NCBI GenBank assembly: GCA_050732995.1
Contig: JBOHSA010000030.1
Span: 1 to 17,484 of the forward strand
DNA length: 17,484 nt
DNA from: JBOHSA01 sp050732995
GTDB lineage: Bacteria; Gemmatimonadota; Gemmatimonadetes; Gemmatimonadales; GWC2-71-9
Reading direction: 5' to 3'
Shown: piece after piece, positions 11,480 through 17,484 of the stretch
Layout of the letters: every line of letters starts with the position of its first letter
Numbering within the stretch: the first letter of the stretch is position 1
Position numbers and translations under genes: made by a program
The notes under the pieces: generated by a model
Seen by the model: only the letters and a program-made list of their open reading frames with translations
Database searches by the model: none
Told to the model about the DNA's origin: nothing

Positions 11480-12717
11480 AGCTCCATTCGCTCGGGGAAG
11501 GGCTGGGGATCGCGCTGGACCAACTGCGCGCCAACAAGCTGCGCTCCGGGCTCACCATGCTCGGTGTGGTGATCGGCGTGTCCACGGTGATGGCCATGGC
11601 GTCCATCGTCCAGGGCATCCGCGACCAGATCATCAACACGATCGAGGTCGCGGGCCCCACGACGTTCTACGTGGTGCGCTTCCTGTCGCAGACGCCCCTG
11701 AACCCCGACGCCCTGCCGAAAGAAGTGCGCATCCGCCCCGTGCTCGCCGCCGACGAAGCCGAGGCGATCGCCCGGCTGCCCGAGATCCGCTACTCCGGGA
11801 TCTGGGTCCAGCTGTTTCAGCGGATGGAATACGAGGGCACCCGCACGCAGATCTTGACCCAGTTCGGGGCGGACGACCGCTACATGGAGATCCAGGGCGG
11901 CCAGCTGCTCGCGGGCCGGTTCTTCACGCCGGCCGAGCTGAACGGCGGCGCGCCGGTGGTGGTGCTCGAGCGCGGGCCGGCCGAGCGGCTCTACGGGCGG
12001 ATCAATCCCGTGGGCCGCTACGTCCGGGTCGCGGGCAAGTCGCTGCGCGTGATCGGCCTGTACCAGAATCCCGAGAACATCTTCCAGCCGCCGAGCCAGG
12101 AAATCGGCGCCATTCTCCCGTTCGAGACGGCGCGGCGCTTTTTCCGCTACGACGAGACCAACGCGCTGTTCATCGTCGTGAAGCCCAGGGCGAGCGTCTC
12201 CGTCACGCAGGCCATGGATGCCGTCACCCTGCACCTGCGGCGGATTCGGGGCATCAAGGCCGGCGAGCCGAACACCTTCGACCTGATCACCCAGGACCAG
12301 ATCCTGGACGTGTTCAACCAGCTCACGGGCGCGTTCTTCGCCGTGATGCTCGCGCTCTCGAGCGTCGCGTTGCTCGTGGGCGGCATCGGGGTGATGGCGA
12401 TCATGATGGTCTCGGTCACGGATCGGACGCGCGAGATCGGGGTCCGCAAGGCGCTGGGCGCCACGCAGCGCGAGATCCTGTGGCAGTTCCTGGTCGAAGC
12501 GTCGACCCTGACCCTGCTCGGTGGCCTCGTGGGCGTGCTCGTCGGCCTCACGCTCGGCCAGGTGCTCCGGGTGCTCATGGATCTCGAGCTGACCGTCCCG
12601 ATCTGGAGCGCGGTGGTCGCCTGCCTCGTCTCCATCGTCATCGGCCTGGTGTTCGGCGTCGTGCCGGCGGGACGGGCGGCGAGGCTGGATCCGGTCGAAG
12701 CCCTGAGATACGAATGA
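11476..12717 (+). CDS. MacB/FtsX-type permease B3
   Basis: This 413-residue permease is type B (GEGLGIALDQLRANK, LTMLGVVIGVSTVM, GIGVMAIMMVSV, ITQDQ) but is the most diverged of the three. The ATPase-contact segment reads DRTREIGVRKALGA (from 316), with Asp in place of the Glu found in the other five. YPGRSF is replaced by LAGRFF, and the N-terminal periplasmic region lacks the W-RR-P motif of B1 and B2 (KEVRIRPVLAADE). It ends RLDPVEALRYE. It overlaps A3 at its start and the BshB1-like gene at its stop, both as ATGA. The pair A3/B3 has diverged most and may handle a different substrate from pairs 1 and 2. Confidence 0.92.
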   Translation: MKLHSLGEGLGIALDQLRANKLRSGLTMLGVVIGVSTVMAMASIVQGIRDQIINTIEVAGPTTFYVVRFLSQTPLNPDALPKEVRIRPVLAADEAEAIARLPEIRYSGIWVQLFQRMEYEGTRTQILTQFGADDRYMEIQGGQLLAGRFFTPAELNGGAPVVVLERGPAERLYGRINPVGRYVRVAGKSLRVIGLYQNPENIFQPPSQEIGAILPFETARRFFRYDETNALFIVVKPRASVSVTQAMDAVTLHLRRIRGIKAGEPNTFDLITQDQILDVFNQLTGAFFAVMLALSSVALLVGGIGVMAIMMVSVTDRTREIGVRKALGATQREILWQFLVEASTLTLLGGLVGVLVGLTLGQVLRVLMDLELTVPIWSAVVACLVSIVIGLVFGVVPAGRAARLDPVEALRYE

Positions 12718-13475
12718 CGAAACGCGGAAGCGACCCCGTCGATCTCCTCGCCATCGCCGCCCACCGCGACGACGTCGAGCTGACGTGCGGCGGGACCCTG
12801 GCGAAGGCGGTGCGCGCGGGCCATCGCGTGGGCATCCTCGACCTGACGCAGGGCGAGGCCGGCACGCGGGGCGACACCGCCACGCGGGCTGCGGAAGCAG
12901 AGCGGGCCGCCCAGCTCCTCGGGGTGCACACGCGTCTGAACGCCGGGTTACCCGACGCGCACCTGGCGAATGACGAGCCGTCGCGGGCCCTGCTGGTGGA
13001 GTTCCTACGCACCCTCCGGCCCAGCGTCGTGATCCTCCCCTACCCCGTCGGCCGGCACCCGGACCACCGCGTGGCGTCGGAGCTGGGACGCGACGCCTGC
13101 TACCTCGCGGGACTCGCCAAGTACGCGCCCCCCCCGCCAGCCCCGCCCCCCCAGCCGCCGCCCGCCGCCCACCGCCCGTTCAAGGTGCTGTACGCGCTGG
13201 CCTACCGCGAAGACCCGGTCAAGCCGACGTTCGTGGTGGACATCTCGGCCACGTTCGAGGTCAAGCTGCAGGCGATCCGCTGCTACACTTCGCAGTTCGA
13301 CGGCGCCCGGGCGGCCGGGGAGATTCACCCCACGGGCCAGGATCTGTACGAGCTGATCCGCGTCCAGTCGGCGCACTACGGCTCGCTGATCCGAAAGCCG
13401 TACGGGGAGCCCTTCTTCACGCACGAGACCGTCGAGGTCGACGACGTGCTCGCGCTTGGCGTGCAGTCCCTCTAG
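12714..13475 (+). CDS. bshB1: BshB1-like PIG-L family N-deacetylase (probable bacillithiol biosynthesis)
   Basis: This 253-residue PIG-L family protein has the sequence pattern of BshB1, which removes acetate from GlcNAc-malate to give GlcN-malate in the cytoplasm during bacillithiol synthesis. Family blocks are GILDLTQGEAGTRG (40-53), NAGLPD (76-81), RPSVVILPYPVGRHPDH (102-118), LAGLAKY, FVVDIS (173-178), FEVKLQAI and YTSQF. The first metal motif reads AHRDDVE instead of AHPDDVE: the predicted ligands His17 and Asp20 and base Asp19 remain, but Arg18 replaces the near-invariant Pro. A proline-rich insert (139-150) lies in the loop before HRPFKVLYALAYRE. The ATG overlaps the B3 stop (ATGA). 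BshA and BshC are not in the window, so the pathway is inferred from this protein alone; another PIG-L deacetylase role is possible. Confidence 0.8.
   Translation: MTKRGSDPVDLLAIAAHRDDVELTCGGTLAKAVRAGHRVGILDLTQGEAGTRGDTATRAAEAERAAQLLGVHTRLNAGLPDAHLANDEPSRALLVEFLRTLRPSVVILPYPVGRHPDHRVASELGRDACYLAGLAKYAPPPPAPPPQPPPAAHRPFKVLYALAYREDPVKPTFVVDISATFEVKLQAIRCYTSQFDGARAAGEIHPTGQDLYELIRVQSAHYGSLIRKPYGEPFFTHETVEVDDVLALGVQSL
13126..13174 (+). repeat. C-rich tract encoding a proline-rich insert in the BshB1-like protein
   Basis: Two runs of seven Cs (13129-13135 and 13146-13152) in a Pro-codon stretch encode PPPPAPPPQPPP. The reading frame is preserved across it, so it is either a tolerated surface-loop expansion or a tract prone to length errors. 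Confidence 0.7.
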
Positions 13476-13493
13476 TCGGTAGATTGCTCGGCG

Positions 13494-14675
13494 ATGCCGA
13501 AGCGCCTGGTGTATCTCGACAGCGCGGCGACCACGCCGGTGCGACCCGAAGTCCTGGACGCGATGCTGCCCTACCTCGGGCGGGACGCGTTCGGGAATCC
13601 GTCCTCGGCCCACCGGTTCGGCCGGGCCGCGCGGGCGGGGATCGAGGAGGCGAAGCGCGCCATCGCCGAGGCGGTCGGGGCCGAGCCCAACCAGGTCGTG
13701 TTCACCTCGGGCGGCACGGAAGCCGACAACCTAGCGATCATCGGGGCGGCGCTCGCCGCGCGTGACCGCGGCGGGCCGTTCCGGGTCGCCGTGTCGGCGG
13801 TCGAGCACAAGGCCGTCCTGGCCGCGGCGCACGCGGTACGCCACCTGGGTGGGGAGGAGATCATCCTGCCGGTCAGCGCCTCCGGCGTCGTGGAGGAAGC
13901 GGCGCTGGACGACGCGCTGGCGAGGGGGGGGGGAGTAGCGCTCGTGAGCGTGATGTGGGTCAACAACGAGGTGGGCACGGTGCAGCCGGTGGAGCGAATC
14001 GCCGGCCGATGTCGCGAGGCCGGCGTCGGGTTCCACTCGGACGCCGTCCAGGCGTTCGGCAAGGTTCCGGTTTCCCTCCACGATGTGCCGTGCACGCTCC
14101 TCACGCTCTCCGGCCACAAGATCGGCGCTCCGAAGGGGATCGGCGCCCTGATCGTGCGCGACCGCCACGCGGTCGAGGCGATCATCCACGGCGGCGGCCA
14201 GCAGTACGGCATCCGGCCGGGAACCGAGAACGTCCCGGGCATCGTGGCGCTGGGAAAGGCGGCGGAGCTGGCCGCGCAGGAGCGGGCGGACGCGGCCCGG
14301 CGCCTGGGCGCGCTGCGCGACACCCTGGAGCGGCGGCTGCTGGCCGTCGTGCCGGACGCGGTGATCAACGGCTGGCAGGCCGAGCGCGCGCCGCACGTCT
14401 CGAACGTCTCGCTGCCGGGCACCGACAGCGAGGCGTTGCTGATGCACCTGGATCTCGCGGGAATCGCCTGCTCCTCGGGCTCGGCCTGCAGCACGGGGGC
14501 CGTGGAGCCGTCCCACGTCCTGACGGCGATGGGCGTGCCGCGCGACCTGGGGGTCGCCGCCCTGCGCTTCTCCTTCGGCAAGGACAGCGCCGACGAGGAC
14601 GTCGAGGCGCTCATCGGGGCCCTTCCGAAGATCGTGGAGAAGGTCAGAGCGCTGGCCGCAGTCCTGCATCGATGA
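13494..14675 (+). CDS. Cysteine desulfurase, IscS/NifS class
   Basis: This 393-residue PLP enzyme converts cysteine to alanine and carries the released sulfur as a persulfide for Fe-S assembly and tRNA thiolation. Visible landmarks are YLDSAATTP at the N-terminus, FGNPSS, TSGGTEADNLAI (71-82), SAVEHKA (His105), HSDAVQAFGK (Asp183, Gln186), the PLP lysine in SGHKIGAPKG (Lys209), GGGQQ..IRPGTEN, and the mobile catalytic loop CSSGSACSTGAVEPSHVL with the expected catalytic Cys332. Length and motifs fit class I (IscS/NifS), not SufS. It starts 18 bases after the BshB1-like gene with a weak ribosome site. A ten-base G run (13924-13933) encodes Gly-Gly-Gly in a surface region. The stop overlaps the mnmA start, so this enzyme is probably the dedicated sulfur donor for MnmA. 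Confidence 0.95.
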   Translation: MPKRLVYLDSAATTPVRPEVLDAMLPYLGRDAFGNPSSAHRFGRAARAGIEEAKRAIAEAVGAEPNQVVFTSGGTEADNLAIIGAALAARDRGGPFRVAVSAVEHKAVLAAAHAVRHLGGEEIILPVSASGVVEEAALDDALARGGGVALVSVMWVNNEVGTVQPVERIAGRCREAGVGFHSDAVQAFGKVPVSLHDVPCTLLTLSGHKIGAPKGIGALIVRDRHAVEAIIHGGGQQYGIRPGTENVPGIVALGKAAELAAQERADAARRLGALRDTLERRLLAVVPDAVINGWQAERAPHVSNVSLPGTDSEALLMHLDLAGIACSSGSACSTGAVEPSHVLTAMGVPRDLGVAALRFSFGKDSADEDVEALIGALPKIVEKVRALAAVLHR

Positions 14676-15787
14676 GCCTGAAGGAACGCGGAAGTGGGAA
14701 CGCGGAACGCGGAACAGAGGCGGCGAAGGGGAGGGTGCTCGTCGCCATGTCGGGGGGGGTGGACAGCTCCGTCGCCGCGGCGCTGCTCGTCGAGGCGGGC
14801 TACGAGGTCATCGGCGCCACCATGAAGCTGTTCTGCTACGGCGACGCCGTCCCCGACCGTCCGTGCTGCTCGCTCGACTCGATCACTGACGCCAAGCTCG
14901 TGGCCCACCGGCTCGGCATCCCGCACTACGTGCTGAGCTTCGAGGACCGGTTCGGCCACGACGTGATCGACAATTTCGTCGCCGAGTACGCCCGGGGGCG
15001 GACTCCGATCCCGTGCGTGCGGTGCAACTCGTTCACCAAGTTCCGCGACTTCCTCTATCATGCCGATGCCCTGGACTGCGCGCATATCGCGACGGGGCAC
15101 TACGCGATCGCCCGGGACGGCGCCCTGTACCGGGGCCGCGACCCGCAGAAGGACCAGTCGTACTTCCTGTGGGGGATCGATCGGGCCGTCGTCCGGCGGA
15201 TGCTCACCCCCGTCGGCGCGCTGACCAAGCCGGAGACCCGCGCCGCGGCGCGGCGCCTGGGCCTCGTCACCGCCGACAAGCCCGAGTCGGTGGAGATCTG
15301 TTTCGTGCCCGACGACGACTACGTCGCCGTCCTGGAGCGCCACCTTCCGGCCGACGCCCCCGCGCTCGCGCCGGGGCCGCTCGTGACCACCGGCGGCGAC
15401 GTGATCGGCGAGCATGACGGGTTCGCGCGCTTCACCGTGGGCCAGCGCAAGGGGCTGCCCGGCGGGTTTGCCGAGCCGTGGTACGTGGTCGCCATCCGCC
15501 CAGGGTCTCGCGAAGTCGTCATCGGTCGAAGCACGGAGTTGTTCGGACACACCGTGTCCCTGGAGGAGGTCAACTGGTTGGCCGACCCTCCCCTCCCCGG
15601 CCCCGGGGATCCCCTGTGGGTGCAGTGCCGGTACCGGGCCCGCGCCGTGCCCGGCACGATTGATGCGATTCGAAACGGCCGCATCACGCTCCGGCTCGCA
15701 GAGCCGGTCCGGGCGATCACCCCGGGCCAGTCGGGGGCCCTGTACGACGAGAGCGGACGGCTGCTCGGAGGCGGCGTGATCGCGTGA
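14672..15787 (+). CDS. mnmA: tRNA-uridine 2-sulfurtransferase MnmA
   Basis: This 371-residue cytoplasmic enzyme adenylates and thiolates U34 of Lys, Glu and Gln tRNAs, taking sulfur from a desulfurase. The ATP pyrophosphatase loop is SGGVDSSV (27-34). The nucleophile is in PCVRCNSFTKF (Cys118; Cys115 is extra), and the catalytic Cys is in SVEICFVPDDDY (Cys210). GHYA, DQSYFLW, TKPETR and VGQRKGLPGG are all as in the family, followed by a C-terminal beta domain ending SGRLLGGGVIA. The ATG overlaps the desulfurase stop (ATGA). The first 20 residues (KERGSGNAERGTEA) are encoded by tandem heptamers and are not expected in the family. An in-frame GTG at 14735, just before LVAMSGG, is an alternative start, but its purine-rich stretch is too close to serve as a ribosome site. 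Confidence 0.95.
   Translation: MSLKERGSGNAERGTEAAKGRVLVAMSGGVDSSVAAALLVEAGYEVIGATMKLFCYGDAVPDRPCCSLDSITDAKLVAHRLGIPHYVLSFEDRFGHDVIDNFVAEYARGRTPIPCVRCNSFTKFRDFLYHADALDCAHIATGHYAIARDGALYRGRDPQKDQSYFLWGIDRAVVRRMLTPVGALTKPETRAAARRLGLVTADKPESVEICFVPDDDYVAVLERHLPADAPALAPGPLVTTGGDVIGEHDGFARFTVGQRKGLPGGFAEPWYVVAIRPGSREVVIGRSTELFGHTVSLEEVNWLADPPLPGPGDPLWVQCRYRARAVPGTIDAIRNGRITLRLAEPVRAITPGQSGALYDESGRLLGGGVIA
14683..14717 (+). repeat. Five tandem heptamers inside the 5' end of mnmA
   Basis: Five contiguous seven-base units read GGAACGC, GGAAGTG, GGAACGC, GGAACGC and GGAACAG. They belong to the same family as the array at 10158-10185 (GGA-A/T-C/T-GC). Since 35 bases are not a multiple of three, flanking bases must restore the frame. 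They encode the atypical N-terminus of MnmA. Confidence 0.8.
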
Positions 15788-15833
15788 CTCCTCCCCTCCA
15801 CGTGCGCTGGATCACATCCGGTGCCCCGGGGGA

Positions 15834-15857
15834 GGCGCAGTTTAGCCGCTCTGCGCC
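15834..15857 (+). other. Hairpin in the gap between mnmA and the lipoprotein gene
   Basis: GGCGCAG (15834-15840) and CTGCGCC (15851-15857) are perfect complements around a ten-base loop. No T run follows, so this is not a classical intrinsic terminator. It may be a weak 3' end for the long operon or a leader structure for the lipoprotein gene. The rest of the 104-base gap (15788-15891) shows only the ribosome site and no clear promoter. Confidence 0.4.
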
Positions 15858-15880
15858 CTGGATCCCCGCACTCCCCTCTT

Positions 15881-15885
15881 GGAGG
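15881..15885 (+). promoter_or_regulatory. Ribosome binding site of the lipoprotein gene
   Basis: GGAGG lies six bases before the ATG at 15892. It fixes that start against the in-frame GTG at 15784, which overlaps the mnmA stop and would bury the lipoprotein signal. Confidence 0.75.
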
Positions 15886-15891
15886 CGTAGC

Positions 15892-17028
15892 ATGAAGCTC
15901 TTCACCAAGCGTTTGCGCGCGGTCGCCGGCGGTGCGGCGCTGATCTTGTCGGCGGCCTGCGGCGATGATCCCATCGGCCCCCGGTCGCTGGCCGACCCGC
16001 AGGCGACCACGGCCCAGCTGGCGGCGCTCGACGACCTGTTCGACGTCGAGGTGCTGAACAGCTTCACCGCGCTCTCCGGCGACATTTCCCCGGCCGCCGC
16101 CCCGCAGGTCGGGGCGCTGCGCGCGGCCGTGCGCGCGAGCAACCCGTTGAACCGCGCCGGCGCGCTGCGGCCCTACAGTCAGAGCATCGAGCAGGCCCAG
16201 GTGCTGCGCCAGCTCGTCCCCGCCCTGGCCGAGGCCGCGATCATCCCGCCCGAGTACCTCGGGAAGACGTTTGAGTGGAACCTGACGACCCACCAGTACG
16301 ATCTCACCGCGCGGACCGGCGCGCCGAGCGACGGCGTGCGGTACATCCTGTACGCGATCGACCCGCTGACCGGGTTCCCGGCCGACCCCCTGGTCGAGGT
16401 GGGTCTCGTCGATCTCATCGACCAAAGCACGAGCGCGACCTCGAAGCTCCTGATCCGGGTCGCCGGCGTCGGCGGCACGCCGGTGTACGTCGAGTACACG
16501 ATCACCGTGAGCGCGACGCTCGTGTCCGGGCGCATCGCCGCGGCCGGGTACGTCACCAACGGGGCCGGCGCCCCCGACACGCTCCGGTTCGCAGGCGTCG
16601 TGACCGTGAGCGGCACCCAAACCAGCGCGACTGTCACGCAGGACGTCTCCTTCGACGTGAACTCGCGGGACATCTACATCCGCAACGTCGAGCGCGTGAC
16701 GCTCACCGAAACCACCATCACGTTGCGAGTCAACTTCCGCTTCGAGCACGGCGACGAGGTCGTCACGCTGGCGGCGCTGTTCGACGTAGACCAGGTGAGC
16801 CAGACCGCGACGGGCCGGGTGACGGTCAAGGTCAACGGCGGCCTGTTCGCCACGTGCAGCGCGGAGGTCAGCGCCTCGAGCTACACGGTCACGTGCGAGG
16901 GCGCGGACGCGGACGGCCTGAACGCCGACGAGGAAGTGGCGCTCCAGGCGATCGCGGACGCCGTGGGCACAGTCACCGAGATCTTCCTCGGGCTGTTCGG
17001 GCCGGTGATCACCGTCTCCGCGCCCTGA
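15892..17028 (+). CDS. Predicted lipoprotein of unknown function
   Basis: I do not recognise the family. The 378-residue protein has a lipoprotein signal (Lys/Arg-rich start, hydrophobic AGGAALILSAA, lipobox SAAC with Cys23) followed by GDDPIGP. Asp at +3 would suggest outer-membrane sorting if E. coli-like rules hold, which is uncertain here. Residues about 40-110 look helical (LAALDDLFDVEVLNSFTAL, ALRPYSQSIEQAQVLRQLVP). From about 115 it is dominated by beta strands with Thr/Val alternation, fitting a beta-sandwich or barrel-like periplasmic or surface domain. Cys322 and Cys335 could form a disulfide. The C-terminus returns to a helix and a hydrophobic end (IFLGLFGPVITVSAP). It has its own ribosome site and a strong terminator, so it is probably an independent unit. 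Confidence 0.85.
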   Translation: MKLFTKRLRAVAGGAALILSAACGDDPIGPRSLADPQATTAQLAALDDLFDVEVLNSFTALSGDISPAAAPQVGALRAAVRASNPLNRAGALRPYSQSIEQAQVLRQLVPALAEAAIIPPEYLGKTFEWNLTTHQYDLTARTGAPSDGVRYILYAIDPLTGFPADPLVEVGLVDLIDQSTSATSKLLIRVAGVGGTPVYVEYTITVSATLVSGRIAAAGYVTNGAGAPDTLRFAGVVTVSGTQTSATVTQDVSFDVNSRDIYIRNVERVTLTETTITLRVNFRFEHGDEVVTLAALFDVDQVSQTATGRVTVKVNGGLFATCSAEVSASSYTVTCEGADADGLNADEEVALQAIADAVGTVTEIFLGLFGPVITVSAP

Positions 17029-17048
17029 CCGGTCGCAGGTTCCGCAAT

Positions 17049-17084
17049 CCCCCCCCGTCGGGCTCTGGCCCGGCGGGGGGTTTT
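17049..17084 (+). terminator. Intrinsic terminator after the lipoprotein gene
   Basis: A 13-bp GC-rich stem (17051-17063 with 17068-17080, one G-T pair) closes a TCTG tetraloop and is followed directly by TTTT (17081-17084). It lies 20 bases after the stop codon, the textbook position. Confidence 0.93.
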
Positions 17085-17100
17085 GCCGTATTACCTAGAG

Positions 17101-17484
17101 GTGCTCTGGCGCCTGCTCGCGAACCTCACGGTGCTGCTGCACGCCCTGGCGATCGCCTTCATCGTCCTGGGCGGGTTCCTGACCTGGCGCTGGCGCGCGG
17201 TGGCGTGGGTGCACGTCCCGTTCGCCGTCTGGGGCGTGCTCATCGAGTACCGGGGGTGGGTCTGCCCCCTGACGCCGCTGGAGAACCACTTCCGCGCCCG
17301 GGCGGGGCAGGCCGGGTACAGCGGCGGGTTCGTCGAGCACTACGTCCTGCCGCTGATCTACCCGGGTGGGCTGACGCCCCGCGTGCAGCTGGTGCTCGGG
17401 AGCGCCGTGCTCGCGGTCAATCTGATCGCGTACGGGGTGCTGATCCATCGAATCCGGGGATGGGGGGGGGGGGGGGGGGGGGGG
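17101..17484 (+). CDS. DUF2784-family small membrane protein (3' end missing)
   Basis: The plus frame from a GTG at 17101 stays open to the window end. It reads like DUF2784 proteins: an N-terminal helix (LLANLTVLLHALAIAFIVLGGF), a conserved WVHVPFAVWGVLIEYRGWVCPLTPLENH block (about residues 42-69), GYSGGFVEHYVLPLIYP and a last helix LGSAVLAVNLIAYGVLIH. The family is a small inner-membrane protein with no known function. The natural end is probably just after RIRGW, where the sequence becomes pure G, so the final Gly codons are not trustworthy. The start is uncertain: a TTG at 17083 is in frame, and the AGAGG before 17101 is too close to serve as a normal ribosome site. The TATTAC at 17089-17094 is a possible -10, which would make the mRNA nearly leaderless. 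Confidence 0.8.
   Translation, partial: MLWRLLANLTVLLHALAIAFIVLGGFLTWRWRAVAWVHVPFAVWGVLIEYRGWVCPLTPLENHFRARAGQAGYSGGFVEHYVLPLIYPGGLTPRVQLVLGSAVLAVNLIAYGVLIHRIRGWGGGGGGG
17462..17484 (+). repeat. Terminal run of 23 Gs
   Basis: The window ends in an uninterrupted G run, directly after the DUF2784 coding region. This may be a sequencing or assembly artefact at a contig end, or the start of a genuine G-rich tract like the one at 809-868. Confidence 0.9.

Noticed and set aside
12717..12718. Boundary between efflux and sulfur genes considered as a horizontal-transfer joint
   Set aside because: Base composition and codon use look the same on both sides, and the genes overlap by ATGA.
13571..15550. 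Minus-strand frame of about 660 codons opposite the desulfurase and mnmA
   Set aside because: Both plus-strand genes are unmistakable, and the antisense protein is a Ser/Arg/Pro-rich shadow.
13955..15787. Apparent long fusion of extra N-terminal sequence to MnmA
   Set aside because: The mnmA frame happens to stay open back through the desulfurase gene. The upstream part is an out-of-frame shadow of that gene, and the ATGA overlap marks the real start.
15784..15891. Longer lipoprotein start at GTG 15784
   Set aside because: It would add 36 residues before a clear lipobox signal, and only the 15892 ATG has a ribosome site.

Overview
The window is very GC-rich, and every confidently called gene lies on the plus strand. 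The best taxonomic guess is Gemmatimonadota or a similar environmental Gram-negative phylum. The cell has an outer membrane, since a TolC-type channel, a periplasmic adaptor and a lipobox protein are present. The lipoprotein N-terminus (AACGDDPIGP) resembles ones I associate with Gemmatimonadota, arrays of MacB-type permeases are common there, and a bacillithiol-type deacetylase is present. No rRNA or marker gene is available to settle this. The right edge ends in a pure G run and looks like a contig end.

Layout. (1) 1-1553: a doubtful minus-strand membrane gene at the left edge, a creatininase-family amidohydrolase whose 3' end runs into a 60-base G-rich tract, and a small exported protein of unknown function that appears to start at a CTG overlapping the creatininase stop. 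(2) 1689-12717: a large tripartite efflux operon with a TolC-type outer-membrane protein, a MacA/HlyD-type adaptor, one MacB/LolD-type ATPase and then six consecutive MacB/FtsX-type permeases. The permeases alternate between two sequence types, A and B, as A1 B1 A2 B2 A3 B3. This looks like a heterodimer gene pair amplified to three copies beside a single ATPase. (3) 12714-15787: a BshB1-like deacetylase, an IscS/NifS-type cysteine desulfurase and the tRNA 2-thiouridylase MnmA. The first gene overlaps the last permease by ATGA, so the sulfur genes appear to continue the efflux operon. (4) 15892-17484: a lipoprotein of unknown function, a strong intrinsic terminator, and a DUF2784-type membrane protein cut by the window end.

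How the parts fit. TolC protein, adaptor, ATPase and permeases form the usual MacAB-TolC type of exporter, driven from the periplasm by mechanotransmission. Here one ATPase may serve three different permease heterodimers. Within pairs 1 and 2 the last two codons of the A gene (CAG GAG) supply the Shine-Dalgarno for the B gene; in pair 3 the same coupling is achieved by an ATGA overlap. Cysteine desulfurase supplies persulfide sulfur to MnmA, and BshB1 would act in low-molecular-weight thiol synthesis, so the distal half of the operon has a cysteine/thiol theme.

Other structure: a family of tandem heptamers (GGA-A/T-C/T-GC) occurs between permeases 4 and 5, again inside the 5' end of mnmA, and as two degenerate units at the start of bshB1. 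Long G or C homopolymers recur in and at the ends of genes.
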